NCBI GenBank assembly: GCA_002839335.1
Contig: PGXU01000018.1
Coordinates: 2,075 to 58,091 of the forward strand
Direction of reading: 5' to 3'
Source: Spirochaetae bacterium HGW-Spirochaetae-4
Lineage (GTDB): Bacteria > Spirochaetota > Spirochaetia > Sphaerochaetales > Sphaerochaetaceae
Length of the DNA stretch: 56,017 nucleotides
The notes under the pieces are model-generated. The model made no database searches, had not been told where the DNA came from, and was given only the letters and a program-made list of their open reading frames with translations. Positions 16,158-24,759 of this stretch are shown in pieces (position 1 is the stretch's first letter; the number at the start of each line of letters is the position of its first letter). The position numbers were made by a program, and so were the translations under genes.

Positions 16158-16501
16158 TAAAAACCCAATACGTACCAGATGAAGGGGAAATAGTGTAGTT
16201 GGATTTTTCTCCACAAAGCGGGCATGAGCAGGCCGGCCGTCGTCCCGGTCTGGTGATTTCTCCAAGGGAATATAATTTTCGTAGCGGTTTGGCATTGATT
16301 TGCCCGGTGACCAATCAGAAGAAAGGGTACCCCTTTGAGGTTGTGATTCCTTCCTTTGGTGGCAAGACAACCAGCGTTGTGCTTGCTGATCAGGTCAGGA
16401 GTTTGGATTGGGTTGCCCGAAATGCCGCACCACGGGAAATTGTCGATACCATGGTCTTGTCAAAGGTTATGGAAAAACTGGCGATCCTGCTTGGATTCTA
16501 A
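16151..16501 (+). pseudogene. mazF: MazF/PemK-type endoribonuclease toxin with an in-frame amber codon
   Basis: The frame from ATG 16151 reads MVVKTQYVPDEGEIV, then TAG (16196-16198), then LDFSPQSGHEQAGRRPGLVISP and on to a normal C terminus. MazF proteins have Trp at this place (DIVWLDF), so one TGG to TAG change explains it. The rest of the frame (100 codons) is intact, with RRPGLVISP and CPVTNQKKGYPFEV as expected. Either the toxin is inactivated, the codon is read through, or translation restarts at TTG 16199, which would lose the first beta strand. A sequencing error is the main alternative. Confidence 0.8.
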
Positions 16502-16640
16502 GCAACCCGTCAAGATTCTTTCCCATAGCTTCTACAACAGGCACTTTCTGGACATCACATACCCAGCACGACATCCACCGCGGCATCGAGTCCCGCCAGC
16601 ATCTGTTGGACGGTAGGGGCTTGGATCTGTTTTCGGTAAA

Positions 16641-16698
16641 CGAACCTGGTACCAATTTTCAATTTTGTATACAAAAACCAACATCAGTACCTGGTACG
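16641..16698. repeat. 58-bp three-palindrome element, copy 3
   Basis: Left arm CGAACCTGGTACC (16641-16653), core TTTTGTATACAAAA (16663-16676), right arm AGTACCTGGTACG (16686-16698). It separates the mazEF region from TRAP operon 2. The 139 bp before it (16502-16640) show no gene or recognisable motif. Confidence 0.92.
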
Positions 16699-16748
16699 AT
16701 CTTGATGATACGTATAAAACCAGAATGAATAAAAACATGAACTTTTCA

Positions 16749-16802
16749 TTGACATATAGCACGATTGCCCGTATGATATCTGAAACAGTCGACTATATAC
16801 AA
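16749..16802 (+). promoter_or_regulatory. Promoter and operator of TRAP operon 2
   Basis: -35 TTGACA (16749-16754), 17-nt spacer, -10 TATGAT (16772-16777). The 16-mer AGTCGACTATATACAA (16787-16802) follows 10 nt after the -10, identical in sequence and nearly identical in position to the TRAP operon 1 promoter. AGTCGACT is palindromic. Predicted target of the FCD GntR regulators. Confidence 0.8.
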
Positions 16803-16820
16803 TCGATAAAAGGAGCAATT

Positions 16821-17834
16821 ATGAAAAAGGTAATCATGTCCATTTTCATCGTTATCGTGGGAATTTCCATGGTATTCGCAAGCGGCGCAGCCGAAACGGC
16901 GACCGCGGCATCACCGGTGATCTTGAAGGGAGGCCTGGTGGCAGCCCCCGAGACCACACAAGTTAGGACACTCAACAACTGGGCAGCCATGGTCAAGGAA
17001 CGCACGAACGGTGCGGTCATCATCGAAGTGTATCCTGCCGAACAGCTTGGAAACGAACGGGCACTGCTCGAGAACACCAACCTGGGAACCATCGACTGGA
17101 CCCTGATCGGCCCAAGCGGTGCTGAGCGGTTCACTCCGGAATTCGGTATGTTCGAGAACGCCTATACCTTCCAGAGCACCAACCACATCAAGAACAGCGT
17201 ATTCAATCCTGAATTCATCGACTACTTGAGCGGGATCCTTGAAAACAAGTCGAACCTCAAGCTCCTTGGCTTCCAATGGTTCGGTAGCCGCCATGCGATC
17301 GCAGACAAACCCATTCTGACACCAGAAGACGGCAAGGGCGTGTTGATGCGGACCCCTGAAGTCCCGGCGTACAAAGTCGCGACCTATGCAATGGGCGCCA
17401 CAGCGACCCCGATGGCCTACGGTGAAGTCTACATGGGCCTCAGCCAGGGCGTTATCAACGCAGCCGAATGCCCGCTCGAGAACATCAATGTCATGAAGTG
17501 GTATGAAGTCAAGAAGGAACTCACCTTGACCAGCCACGTAGAAGGTTTGACCACCGTTTTCATGAACAAGCAGTCCTTCGAGAAGAAGCTTTCCGCAGAA
17601 CAGCAGAAGATCGTGTATGACAGTGCCATCGAAGCTTGGAACGCGCAATTCGCCGCCTACCAGGATGTCGAAGCCAGCTTCCTCAAGATTTTGCAGGACA
17701 AGGGTGTGACCGTGCACACGCTCTCGGCTGAACAGAAGGCCGTGTTCGTGAAACGTGCCCAGGACATGCTCGCCAAAGACTATATTCCGAAATGGGGCGA
17801 AGCCTGGACCAAGTTCCAAAGCTACGCGAAATAA
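16821..17834 (+). CDS. TRAP transporter solute-binding protein (DctP family), operon 2
   Basis: 337 aa from ATG 16821 (AAAAGGAGC ribosome site). The frame is open back to 16665, but that part runs through the promoter and the 58-bp repeat and is not a real extension. Signal peptide 1-20 (MKKVIMSIFIVIVGISMVFA|SGAAETA), no lipobox. DctP motifs: GKGVLMRTPEVPAYKVA with the ligand Arg, and SQGVINAAECPLENI. Only distantly similar to the operon 1 protein, so the solute may differ although the downstream PLP enzyme is nearly identical. Confidence 0.92.
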   Translation: MKKVIMSIFIVIVGISMVFASGAAETATAASPVILKGGLVAAPETTQVRTLNNWAAMVKERTNGAVIIEVYPAEQLGNERALLENTNLGTIDWTLIGPSGAERFTPEFGMFENAYTFQSTNHIKNSVFNPEFIDYLSGILENKSNLKLLGFQWFGSRHAIADKPILTPEDGKGVLMRTPEVPAYKVATYAMGATATPMAYGEVYMGLSQGVINAAECPLENINVMKWYEVKKELTLTSHVEGLTTVFMNKQSFEKKLSAEQQKIVYDSAIEAWNAQFAAYQDVEASFLKILQDKGVTVHTLSAEQKAVFVKRAQDMLAKDYIPKWGEAWTKFQSYAK

Positions 17835-17845
17835 GGTAATCCACA

Positions 17846-17876
17846 ACGGGAGATATCCTCATACGATATCTCCCGT
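17846..17876 (+). promoter_or_regulatory. Intercistronic hairpin after the TRAP 2 binding-protein gene
   Basis: Perfect 12-bp stem ACGGGAGATATC / GATATCTCCCGT (17846-17857, 17865-17876) with a 7-nt loop and no U-run. Likely an mRNA stability or processing element that keeps the binding protein more abundant than the permease. Confidence 0.7.
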
Positions 17877-17897
17877 ATACTTCAAGGGGAACTATCC

Positions 17898-18404
17898 ATG
17901 TTGCAAAAGAGTCTACGAATACTCACCCGAATCCTTACCTCACTCGGTATCGCTTCCCTCCTGGGTATTGTTGCGGTCATCGTCATAAACGTCCTGGCCA
18001 GGAAACTATTCAACAAGCCTATCCTATGGTCGCTCGAGATGTGCAGCATCCTCGTCGTGTGGTCGACGTATATCCTCTTTGGAGTCGATTACCATGAACG
18101 CAAGCACTTCCGCATCCCCGTAATCATCATGCTGCTGCCCAAGCGGATGCATGTGGGACTCGAACTGTTCGTCGACATCATGCTTTTTGTCGCCGTGGCG
18201 ATGCTCTCGCTCTCGAACTGGAACGCGATCCAGATGAACGGGTCCATGACCCTTACCGCGATGCCCGTATCGCTGTTGTTGGCATTCTACCTACCGTTCA
18301 CCATCGGACTCGTCTCGCATCTGTTGTATATCATCGTGCGGATAAGCTCTATATTCATGGGCACGTATACTCCCGTCCCAACCGATGGGGAGGTCGTGCT
18401 ATGA
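17898..18404 (+). CDS. TRAP transporter small membrane subunit (DctQ family), operon 2
   Basis: 168 aa, four transmembrane segments (about 12-35, 50-68, 90-110, 125-150). ILWSLEMCSILVVWSTYILFGVDYHERKHFRI matches the DctQ conserved region. The start has AAGGGGA upstream and the stop overlaps dctM by 4 nt (ATGA). Confidence 0.9.
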   Translation: MLQKSLRILTRILTSLGIASLLGIVAVIVINVLARKLFNKPILWSLEMCSILVVWSTYILFGVDYHERKHFRIPVIIMLLPKRMHVGLELFVDIMLFVAVAMLSLSNWNAIQMNGSMTLTAMPVSLLLAFYLPFTIGLVSHLLYIIVRISSIFMGTYTPVPTDGEVVL

Positions 18405-19690
18405 ACAGCGAATTTATCATCACCCTGGTGCTCATGGTGACACTCATGCTCGCCAACGTGCCCATCTGGGCCGCCATCGTGCTCGCCAGCATCCCGTATT
18501 TCTACATAACCGGCATCCCCATAGCCGTATTGGCATCGACCATGGCGAGCGGAGGCATCACCTCCTTCATCCTCCTGGCCTTTCCCCTGTTCAGCCTTGC
18601 CGGGGCATTCATGAACTCGGGTGACATCTCGAAACGTATCTTCAACTTCGCCGAGACCAATGTCGGATGGATGCGGGGTGGACTGGGACAGGTCAACATC
18701 TTGGCCAGCCTCCTGTTCGCCGGCATGTCCGGAAGTGCGGTCGCCGACATCAGCGGACTCGGAAGGGTCGAGATGCAGGGAATGATCGACAAGGGATACG
18801 ACCGCGAATTCTCCACAGGCATCACCCTGGCATCATCCGTGCTCGGTCCCATCATCCCCCCAAGTACTCCCATCATCCTCTATTCGGTGACCTCCGGGGT
18901 ATCGGTATTGAGCCTGTTCATCGGTGGATTCCTCCCCGGATTCCTCATTGCCGCGACACTTATGGTCATGGTCAATATCATCAGCCGCAAACGCAACTAT
19001 GCGCGCCGCAAGTTCCCGACCCTCAAGGAACAGCTGATGAGCTGGAAAGAGGCGTTCTTCTCCCTCATGACCCCCGTAATCATCCTGGTGGGCATGTTCA
19101 CGGGAATCGTCACCCCGACCGAAGCCGCGGCGATCGCCGTGTTGTATGCGGCGGTGATCAGCCTCTTCATCTACAAGACCATGACGCTAAAGAGCTTCAT
19201 CAAGGATGTGCGCGACACCGCGATGTTCTGTGCCAGCACCTATGCGATCATAGCGGCCTCGATGGTCCTGTCGTTCATCTTCACCCGGGAAAACGTCGGA
19301 ATCTACCTGGCGAACATGGTGGTTGCCGCCGGACTCTCCCAGACTTTGGTTATCTTCATGCTGTTGGCGATCGTGTTGCTGCTCGGTTGTTTCATCGAGG
19401 TAAGCGCCATGATCATCCTCATCATACCCATACTGCTGCCGATCGTGAGTGCGGTGGGGTATTCTACCCTGGCATTCGGCTTGATCTTCGTCCTGACTTC
19501 GGTGATGGGTATCCTGACCCCACCGTTCGGTCTGGGCCTGTTCATCGGCGCGGAGATCACCGGCATGGATTTCTGGAAAGTATTCAAATCCGTGCTTCCC
19601 TTCTTCATACCGCTCGTCATCGCGATCTGTGCGATGGTCCTGTTCCCCGATATCGTCACCGTGCTCCCAGACCTGTTGGTACAAGGGTGA
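18401..19690 (+). CDS. TRAP transporter large permease (DctM family), operon 2
   Basis: 429 aa, about 12 transmembrane segments. Motifs: NILASLLFAGMSGSAVADISGLG, SVLGPIIPPSTPIILYS, GIVTPTEAAAIAVL, GILTPPFGLGLFIGAEI. Translationally coupled to dctQ by ATGA overlap. It works with the 16821 binding protein. Confidence 0.93.
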   Translation: MNSEFIITLVLMVTLMLANVPIWAAIVLASIPYFYITGIPIAVLASTMASGGITSFILLAFPLFSLAGAFMNSGDISKRIFNFAETNVGWMRGGLGQVNILASLLFAGMSGSAVADISGLGRVEMQGMIDKGYDREFSTGITLASSVLGPIIPPSTPIILYSVTSGVSVLSLFIGGFLPGFLIAATLMVMVNIISRKRNYARRKFPTLKEQLMSWKEAFFSLMTPVIILVGMFTGIVTPTEAAAIAVLYAAVISLFIYKTMTLKSFIKDVRDTAMFCASTYAIIAASMVLSFIFTRENVGIYLANMVVAAGLSQTLVIFMLLAIVLLLGCFIEVSAMIILIIPILLPIVSAVGYSTLAFGLIFVLTSVMGILTPPFGLGLFIGAEITGMDFWKVFKSVLPFFIPLVIAICAMVLFPDIVTVLPDLLVQG

Positions 19691-19724
19691 TCATTCTCTA
19701 AGCAAACACCGTTAGGAGGTTCGT

Positions 19725-21035
19725 ATGGAAATCCATACAGAGACATCGAAGAAGCTTTTTCAAGAAGCCCAACAGTACCTGGTAGGCGGCGTGGCCAGTT
19801 CCCTGCACAAAGCCGAACATGAAGAATATCCGATCTATGCTTCGCATGGGAAAGGTTCCCGTATCTGGGATGTGGATGGCAACGAATACATCGACTACAT
19901 GGGTTCGTTCGGACCCTCGCTCCTCGGTTTCTCACACGCCGAACTCAACAAGGCCGTCTACGAGCAGATAGAGCGCGGCACGCACTTCGCGTTGCCCACC
20001 GAGTCGGTGAACCAACTCTCCAAGAGACTGGTCGAGATCATCCCCTGTGCCGAGGTGGTAGGCTACCAGAGCAGCGGTACCGAGGCAAACCTGGTCAACT
20101 TCCGTCTTGCACGCTCCTTCACGGGAAAGAGCAAGATCATCAAGTTCGAGGGACACTACCACGGATGGGCAGATGAGCTGAGCATCAGCGTCAAGCCCCT
20201 GTCCTTGAAATCCATGGGACCCCGCAACAAGCCCTGGAAGTGCCTGGAGAGCTCCGGTCAACTCGAGAGTGCCGCTGCCGAGATCATCGTGTTACCCTGG
20301 AACGATATAGATATCTTGGAAAAGACGATCAAACGCTACAAGCATGAGATCGCGGCGGTCATAACCGAACCGGTCATGTACAACGCCGAGCCGATCAAAC
20401 CGTTGCCGGGATATCTGGAGGCCATGCGCGAGCTGACGAAAGACAACGATATCCTGCTCATATTCGATGAAGTCATCACCGGTTTCCGCGTCGGCCTTGG
20501 TGGAGCCCAGGAACTCTACGGAGTCACTCCCGACCTCGTTACCTTCGCCAAGGCCTTTGCCGGCGGGTATCCGATCGCGGGTGTGGCCGGACGGAGGGAA
20601 ATACTCCAAAGTGGTGTCCACCCTGCCGGAACCTTCAATGCCAATCCGCTGTGCGTCGCAGCTGCGATAGCCACCTTGGATATCATCGGCAGGCCCGGCA
20701 CCTACGAGAACATGCAGCGGATCACCGATAGGATCAAGGACGGGGTGAACTTCCTCGCCTCGCGCTACCGGGTCAACCTCTGGTGTGACAGCCAGGTTTC
20801 GATCTGGCAGCTCTCTTTCGGTATAGACGGGCCCATGCGCGATTATCGCGACAACTTCAAGGTCGACAAGCGGACCTATCTCGATTTCTACAAGCGTTGT
20901 CTGGACCGTGGAGTCAGGTTGCACTCGGGACGCGGGCGCTTCTATATTTCGACTGCCCATACGGACAAGGATGTCGACAAGACCCTTCAAGTGTTCGAAG
21001 ATGTCTTCAAGGAGATGTTCAACAACCATGTATGA
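19725..21035 (+). CDS. GSA-2,1-aminomutase-like PLP enzyme (class III aminotransferase fold), copy 2
   Basis: 436 aa, collinear with the 13483 protein and about 85-90% identical by eye; Schiff-base Lys is again K276 (FAKAFAGGYPIAG). The start follows TTAGGAGGTTCGT. It overlaps the N-acyl-D-amino-acid deacylase gene by 8 nt, so the PLP enzyme and the deacylase are made together. This context favours action on an amino acid released by deacylation (transamination, epimerisation or amino shift) rather than tetrapyrrole synthesis. Confidence 0.85.
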   Translation: MEIHTETSKKLFQEAQQYLVGGVASSLHKAEHEEYPIYASHGKGSRIWDVDGNEYIDYMGSFGPSLLGFSHAELNKAVYEQIERGTHFALPTESVNQLSKRLVEIIPCAEVVGYQSSGTEANLVNFRLARSFTGKSKIIKFEGHYHGWADELSISVKPLSLKSMGPRNKPWKCLESSGQLESAAAEIIVLPWNDIDILEKTIKRYKHEIAAVITEPVMYNAEPIKPLPGYLEAMRELTKDNDILLIFDEVITGFRVGLGGAQELYGVTPDLVTFAKAFAGGYPIAGVAGRREILQSGVHPAGTFNANPLCVAAAIATLDIIGRPGTYENMQRITDRIKDGVNFLASRYRVNLWCDSQVSIWQLSFGIDGPMRDYRDNFKVDKRTYLDFYKRCLDRGVRLHSGRGRFYISTAHTDKDVDKTLQVFEDVFKEMFNNHV

Positions 21036-22716
21036 TGTTGTCTTTGTGAATGCGACGGTGGTGGATGGTAGCGGTGCAAGCCGCTATCAGGCGGATGTGG
21101 CAATCGACGGATCCCGGATCGCGGCCATAGGTGATGCCAAGACGATGCAAGGCCGGTTGCTGGTCGATGCCTCCAATCTCGTGCTTGCTCCCGGTTTCAT
21201 AGACTTCCACTCGCATGCCGAGTGGAATTTGACGTTACCCGACCAGGAGGAGTTCTTGCTCCCGTTCCTGCGCCAAGGGGTGACCACGTTCGTCGGGGGC
21301 AACTGCGGGTTCTCTCCGTATCCGGTGGACCGGCACACGAAGGACCTGGTGCTGGCAAACTCGCAGTTCCTCGCCAACGAAGCCTTCGAATTCGCCTGGG
21401 AAACCCAGAAGGAATTCACCGATATGGTGTCGCGCTCCGGCACCTTGCTCAATGTTGCGCTGCTAACCGGACACGGCAGCCTGCGGTCGCTGCTCAAGGG
21501 CAACGATCCCGCTCCGATTTCCCCATTCGAATACTCCCAGATGGTCTATCTTATCCATCAGGCGAAGGAGTCGGGCAGCTACGGCATCTCCTTGGGACTC
21601 TCCTATATTCCCAGCATGTTCGCCGATATGGAAGAGCTTCGGTGTGTATTTGCCGCAGCCGCGCGCGAAGACCTCATTGTCACGATCCATGGGCATACCT
21701 ACAGCTGGATCTCGCCGTTCTTCACCGATACGACCGATTCGGACAAACCTGCGGTCGCGCACAATGTGCGGGATATCGAGCTGTTCATCAAGTTGGCCAA
21801 GGAAGAGGGAACGAAGCTGCACCTGTCGCACGTGTTGCTCAAGGGACGCAAGACATGGGAAACCTTATCGAGTGTGTTGGATACCATCGATCGGGCGGTC
21901 GGGGATGGATGCGATATCACCTTCGGGGTGATCCCGTACCATTGGGGCAATACCCTCATCAAGACACTGCTGCCCAACTGGTTCCTGGAGGATTTCGACC
22001 GCAACAGCAAGGATAGCGGTGCTGTTGCCCGGTTGGGCCGCGAATTGCTCGAGATGGAGGCCAAGATAGGGCGTACGAGCGACGACCTGATCCTCCTGTG
22101 GGGCGGCGAGTCCGACGTGTTGGCACCCTTCGAGGGCAAGACGTTCCGTCAGATCGCCCAAGAAAAGTCGATCGGGGAAATCGAGACGATCCTGTGGATA
22201 ATCGATGAAAGCGACGGCAAGGCCCGTATCCTGACCGCATCCTATTCGGGACAGGAGGGTGTCTATAGCGACCCCTTGCACAAGTTGCTCGGCCATCCCC
22301 GCTCCATCATCGAAATCGATGCCATTGTCACCGACACCTCGGGCCCCCAAACACCCGCGGCATCGGGAGCTTTTCCCCGACTCTTGGGGACCTATTGCCG
22401 GAAAAACCATCTGTTCTCCTTGGAACAGGCGGTACACAAGATCACCGGAAAGCCTGCCGAACGGCTGGGACTCGTCGATCGGGGTCGCATCACCGTAGGA
22501 GCCATTGCGGATTTGGTCCTCTTCGATCCGGACAGGATCGCCGAACATACATCGACCGGACAACCGTCTTCCGACGGGGACGGGCCCACAACGGTGCATG
22601 TGGAGCAGGGTACAGGGCCGGTTGGAATCGAACAAGTATGGATGGGCGGTACGAAAGTGGTTGAAAAAGGCAAAAATGTGTTGAAAAAAAGAATTGGAGC
22701 AGTGATTATAAACTAA
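21028..22716 (+). CDS. N-acyl-D-amino-acid deacylase family amidohydrolase
   Basis: 562 aa from ATG 21028 inside the end of the upstream gene; an open frame further upstream is a shadow of that gene. Motifs of the D-aminoacylase branch of amidohydrolases: PGFIDFHSHAEW (HxH metal site), TTFVGGNCGFSPYPV (the usual GNCGxS segment), VTIHGHTYS, LHLSHVLLKG, and GRITVGAIADLVLFDPDRI near the end. The reaction expected is N-acyl-D-amino acid + water to D-amino acid + carboxylate; D-glutamate deacylases and dihydropyrimidinase-like enzymes are alternatives. Confidence 0.82.
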   Translation: MYDVVFVNATVVDGSGASRYQADVAIDGSRIAAIGDAKTMQGRLLVDASNLVLAPGFIDFHSHAEWNLTLPDQEEFLLPFLRQGVTTFVGGNCGFSPYPVDRHTKDLVLANSQFLANEAFEFAWETQKEFTDMVSRSGTLLNVALLTGHGSLRSLLKGNDPAPISPFEYSQMVYLIHQAKESGSYGISLGLSYIPSMFADMEELRCVFAAAAREDLIVTIHGHTYSWISPFFTDTTDSDKPAVAHNVRDIELFIKLAKEEGTKLHLSHVLLKGRKTWETLSSVLDTIDRAVGDGCDITFGVIPYHWGNTLIKTLLPNWFLEDFDRNSKDSGAVARLGRELLEMEAKIGRTSDDLILLWGGESDVLAPFEGKTFRQIAQEKSIGEIETILWIIDESDGKARILTASYSGQEGVYSDPLHKLLGHPRSIIEIDAIVTDTSGPQTPAASGAFPRLLGTYCRKNHLFSLEQAVHKITGKPAERLGLVDRGRITVGAIADLVLFDPDRIAEHTSTGQPSSDGDGPTTVHVEQGTGPVGIEQVWMGGTKVVEKGKNVLKKRIGAVIIN

Positions 22717-22762
22717 CGCGTTTTTTGGAGCCATCCGGAACGTTGTTGTCATAGGAGTTGTC

Positions 22763-23434
22763 ATGGAAGAGAATTCACCGTATTTCAGTCTACCCGATTA
22801 CATTTCCGGCAGGATTTCCAAAGACATCCTCCTTGGCAAGCACAAGGCCGGGGACAAGTTGGTCGAAGCCATGTTCCAGGAGGAGTTCCAGGTCAGCAAG
22901 TCGCCGGTCCGAGAAGCGTTCCAGATGCTGATCAACGCCGGACTGGTCGAACGCAAGAACCGTCGCGGTTGCTTCGTGAAGGTCCTGACATCCGAGGAGA
23001 TCGAGAACATCTACGAGGTTCGTATGAGCCTTGAAGGCCTCGCCGCACGGGATGCCTACATGCGGATGTCCGACGGCGATCTCAAGCGGTTGCAGGGGCT
23101 CTACCATGCTATGGAGAAGGATGTCGCAGCGAAGGATACCTTCGGATACCTGCACCACCACAATGATTTCCAGCGCTTTTTCGGCGAGGTGAGCCGCAAT
23201 GGTGTGCTCGTCGAGATTTGTGAGAAGTTGCGGGTGCAGAACATGTGGTACAACATGCAATTCTTTGAAGTCGACCTGGAGGTGGACTTGCACACCCATG
23301 ACGAATTGATGGACCATTTCACCAAACGGGACCTTGATCCCGACCAGGTGCAGCTGCTCATGTACAACCACGTACGTGTCGGTCTGGAGAACTTCAGGGC
23401 ATATATCCGAAACGAAGGAACGTTGAAGGCGTGA
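22763..23434 (+). CDS. GntR family regulator, FCD type, operon 2
   Basis: 223 aa, paralogue of the 14820 regulator (SPYFSLPDYISGRISKDIL against SPYFSLSEFISSEISKQIL). wHTH about 12-80, FCD domain about 85-215 with HHHNDFQRFFGE. It overlaps the LarA-like gene by 4 nt (GTGA). Probably controls the 16749-16802 promoter; cross-regulation of operon 1 is plausible because both promoters carry the same 16-mer. Confidence 0.88.
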   Translation: MEENSPYFSLPDYISGRISKDILLGKHKAGDKLVEAMFQEEFQVSKSPVREAFQMLINAGLVERKNRRGCFVKVLTSEEIENIYEVRMSLEGLAARDAYMRMSDGDLKRLQGLYHAMEKDVAAKDTFGYLHHHNDFQRFFGEVSRNGVLVEICEKLRVQNMWYNMQFFEVDLEVDLHTHDELMDHFTKRDLDPDQVQLLMYNHVRVGLENFRAYIRNEGTLKA

Positions 23435-24636
23435 ACACAAACCAAGAGCTTCCCCAACTCATCAAGGTGCGCCAACGCTTGAAGCGTCCGGTGATGGACA
23501 ACCTCGTGCCCAACGTACTGGTGCAACTGCAACGTCTGGAGAAACTTCCGGCCCGTGGTGCCAGGGTTGCCCTGACAGTCGGCAGCCGCGGCATAACCGA
23601 CCTCGTGCCGATTGTACAAACAGTCGCCGATTTCCTGCGTTCCCGTGATCTGCAGCCTTTCGTTGTTGCATGCATGGGCTCGCACGGTGGCGGTACGGTT
23701 GAAGGTCAGCTGGAAGTCCTGCACGGGTATGGGATTACCGAGGAGACCCTTGGGATCCCGGTGATGGCTTCCACCGAGACAGTGTCCTTCTTCGGTGAGG
23801 CCTATGGCGATGCTGTCCATGTGAACAAGCTTGCATGGGATGCCGATTGCATGGTGGTGATCAACCGGGTGAAAAAGCATACCGATATCCACGCTCCCAT
23901 CGAGAGTGGTTTGTGCAAGATGATCGCTATCGGATTGGGCAACAAGAAGCAGGCGGAGATCCTGCACCACAACGGGTTGGATGTGCTTTCCGATTCGATT
24001 CCTCTGATCGCGACCGACGTGGTCGCTACCGGGAAAGTGCTCTTTGGAGTGGCGATTGTTGAGAACGCCTATGCCGAAACCGCCTTGGTCGAGGTTGTTG
24101 CCCCCGAGGACATGGTGTCGAGGGAGAAGGAGTTGCTCCAGTATGCGCTGGAACTTTCACCCAAGTTGCCGGTGGACCGCCTGGATGTCCTGGTGATCGA
24201 CGAGGGTGGCAAGGACTACAGCGGAAGCTGCATCGATACCCATGTGATCGGACGGATGCGGTTGGAGGGGGAGCGGGACTTGCATACCCCGATTATCCAC
24301 CGGGTGGTGGTGTGCGACCTTTCCGAGCATTCCCAGGGCAATGCGGCCGGAATCGGCTTGGCCGATTTCATCACGCGCCGGTTCTTCGACAAGATCGATT
24401 TTCCATCGACCTATACGAATTGCATCTCCTGCATCTTCCCCGAGCGGGGCAAACTTCCCATCGTCATGGAGTCCGACGAGGATGCCATAGCCGCTGCGTT
24501 GGCAACGTGCCGGGCCAGCTCCCGGGCCAATCCGAGGGTGATTCGTATACACGACACGTTGCACCTGGAAGAGATGTATGTCTCCAAAGCCGTACTGGAC
24601 GAGATACAGGATGATCCGAATATAATTATTTCATAA
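23431..24636 (+). CDS. LarA-like (lactate racemase domain / DUF2088) protein
   Basis: 401 aa starting at GTG 23431 overlapping the gntR stop. LTVGSRGI, VACMGSHGGGTVEGQ and VINRVKKHTDIHAPIESGLCKM match the N-terminal domain of the LarA family. LarA is a nickel-pincer-dependent 2-hydroxyacid racemase; homologues racemise or epimerise other substrates. The pincer Lys/His set cannot be confirmed by eye. In this operon it may epimerise a hydroxyacid or amino-acid-derived intermediate. The stop codon directly abuts repeat copy 4. Confidence 0.72.
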   Translation: MNTNQELPQLIKVRQRLKRPVMDNLVPNVLVQLQRLEKLPARGARVALTVGSRGITDLVPIVQTVADFLRSRDLQPFVVACMGSHGGGTVEGQLEVLHGYGITEETLGIPVMASTETVSFFGEAYGDAVHVNKLAWDADCMVVINRVKKHTDIHAPIESGLCKMIAIGLGNKKQAEILHHNGLDVLSDSIPLIATDVVATGKVLFGVAIVENAYAETALVEVVAPEDMVSREKELLQYALELSPKLPVDRLDVLVIDEGGKDYSGSCIDTHVIGRMRLEGERDLHTPIIHRVVVCDLSEHSQGNAAGIGLADFITRRFFDKIDFPSTYTNCISCIFPERGKLPIVMESDEDAIAAALATCRASSRANPRVIRIHDTLHLEEMYVSKAVLDEIQDDPNIIIS

Positions 24637-24694
24637 AGTACCAGGTACCGTTTTTCAATTTTGCATACAAAATGTAAATATGGTGCCAGGTACC
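24637..24694. repeat. 58-bp three-palindrome element, copy 4
   Basis: Left arm AGTACCAGGTACC (24637-24649), core TTTTGCATACAAAA (24659-24672), right arm GGTGCCAGGTACC (24682-24694). It begins at the base after the TAA of the LarA-like gene and ends 7 bp before the marR operator. Confidence 0.93.
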
Positions 24695-24700
24695 AATATG

Positions 24701-24742
24701 GTTGACAAGTCAACGAATAAGTATAATAGTTGACGTATCAAC
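24701..24742 (+). promoter_or_regulatory. marR promoter with two operators
   Basis: GTTGAC-AA-GTCAAC (24701-24714) and GTTGACGTATCAAC (24729-24742) are two related palindromes 28 bp apart, flanking a perfect -10 TATAAT (24722-24727). The TTGACA in the first site is only 14 nt from the -10, so the true -35 is probably weaker. The layout fits autorepression by the MarR protein encoded just downstream. Confidence 0.7.
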
Positions 24743-24759
24743 CAAAAAGGGGATATGTC

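Noticed and set aside
16665-16820. N-terminal extension of the TRAP 2 binding protein (52 extra codons)
   Set aside because: It runs through the 58-bp repeat, promoter and operator; the signal peptide and AAAAGGAGC place the start at 16821.
13483-21035. hemL (true glutamate-1-semialdehyde aminomutase) for the two PLP enzymes
   Set aside because: Homology is to that family, but there are two catabolic-operon copies, no tetrapyrrole genes nearby, and coupling to a deacylase; the specific name is not supported.
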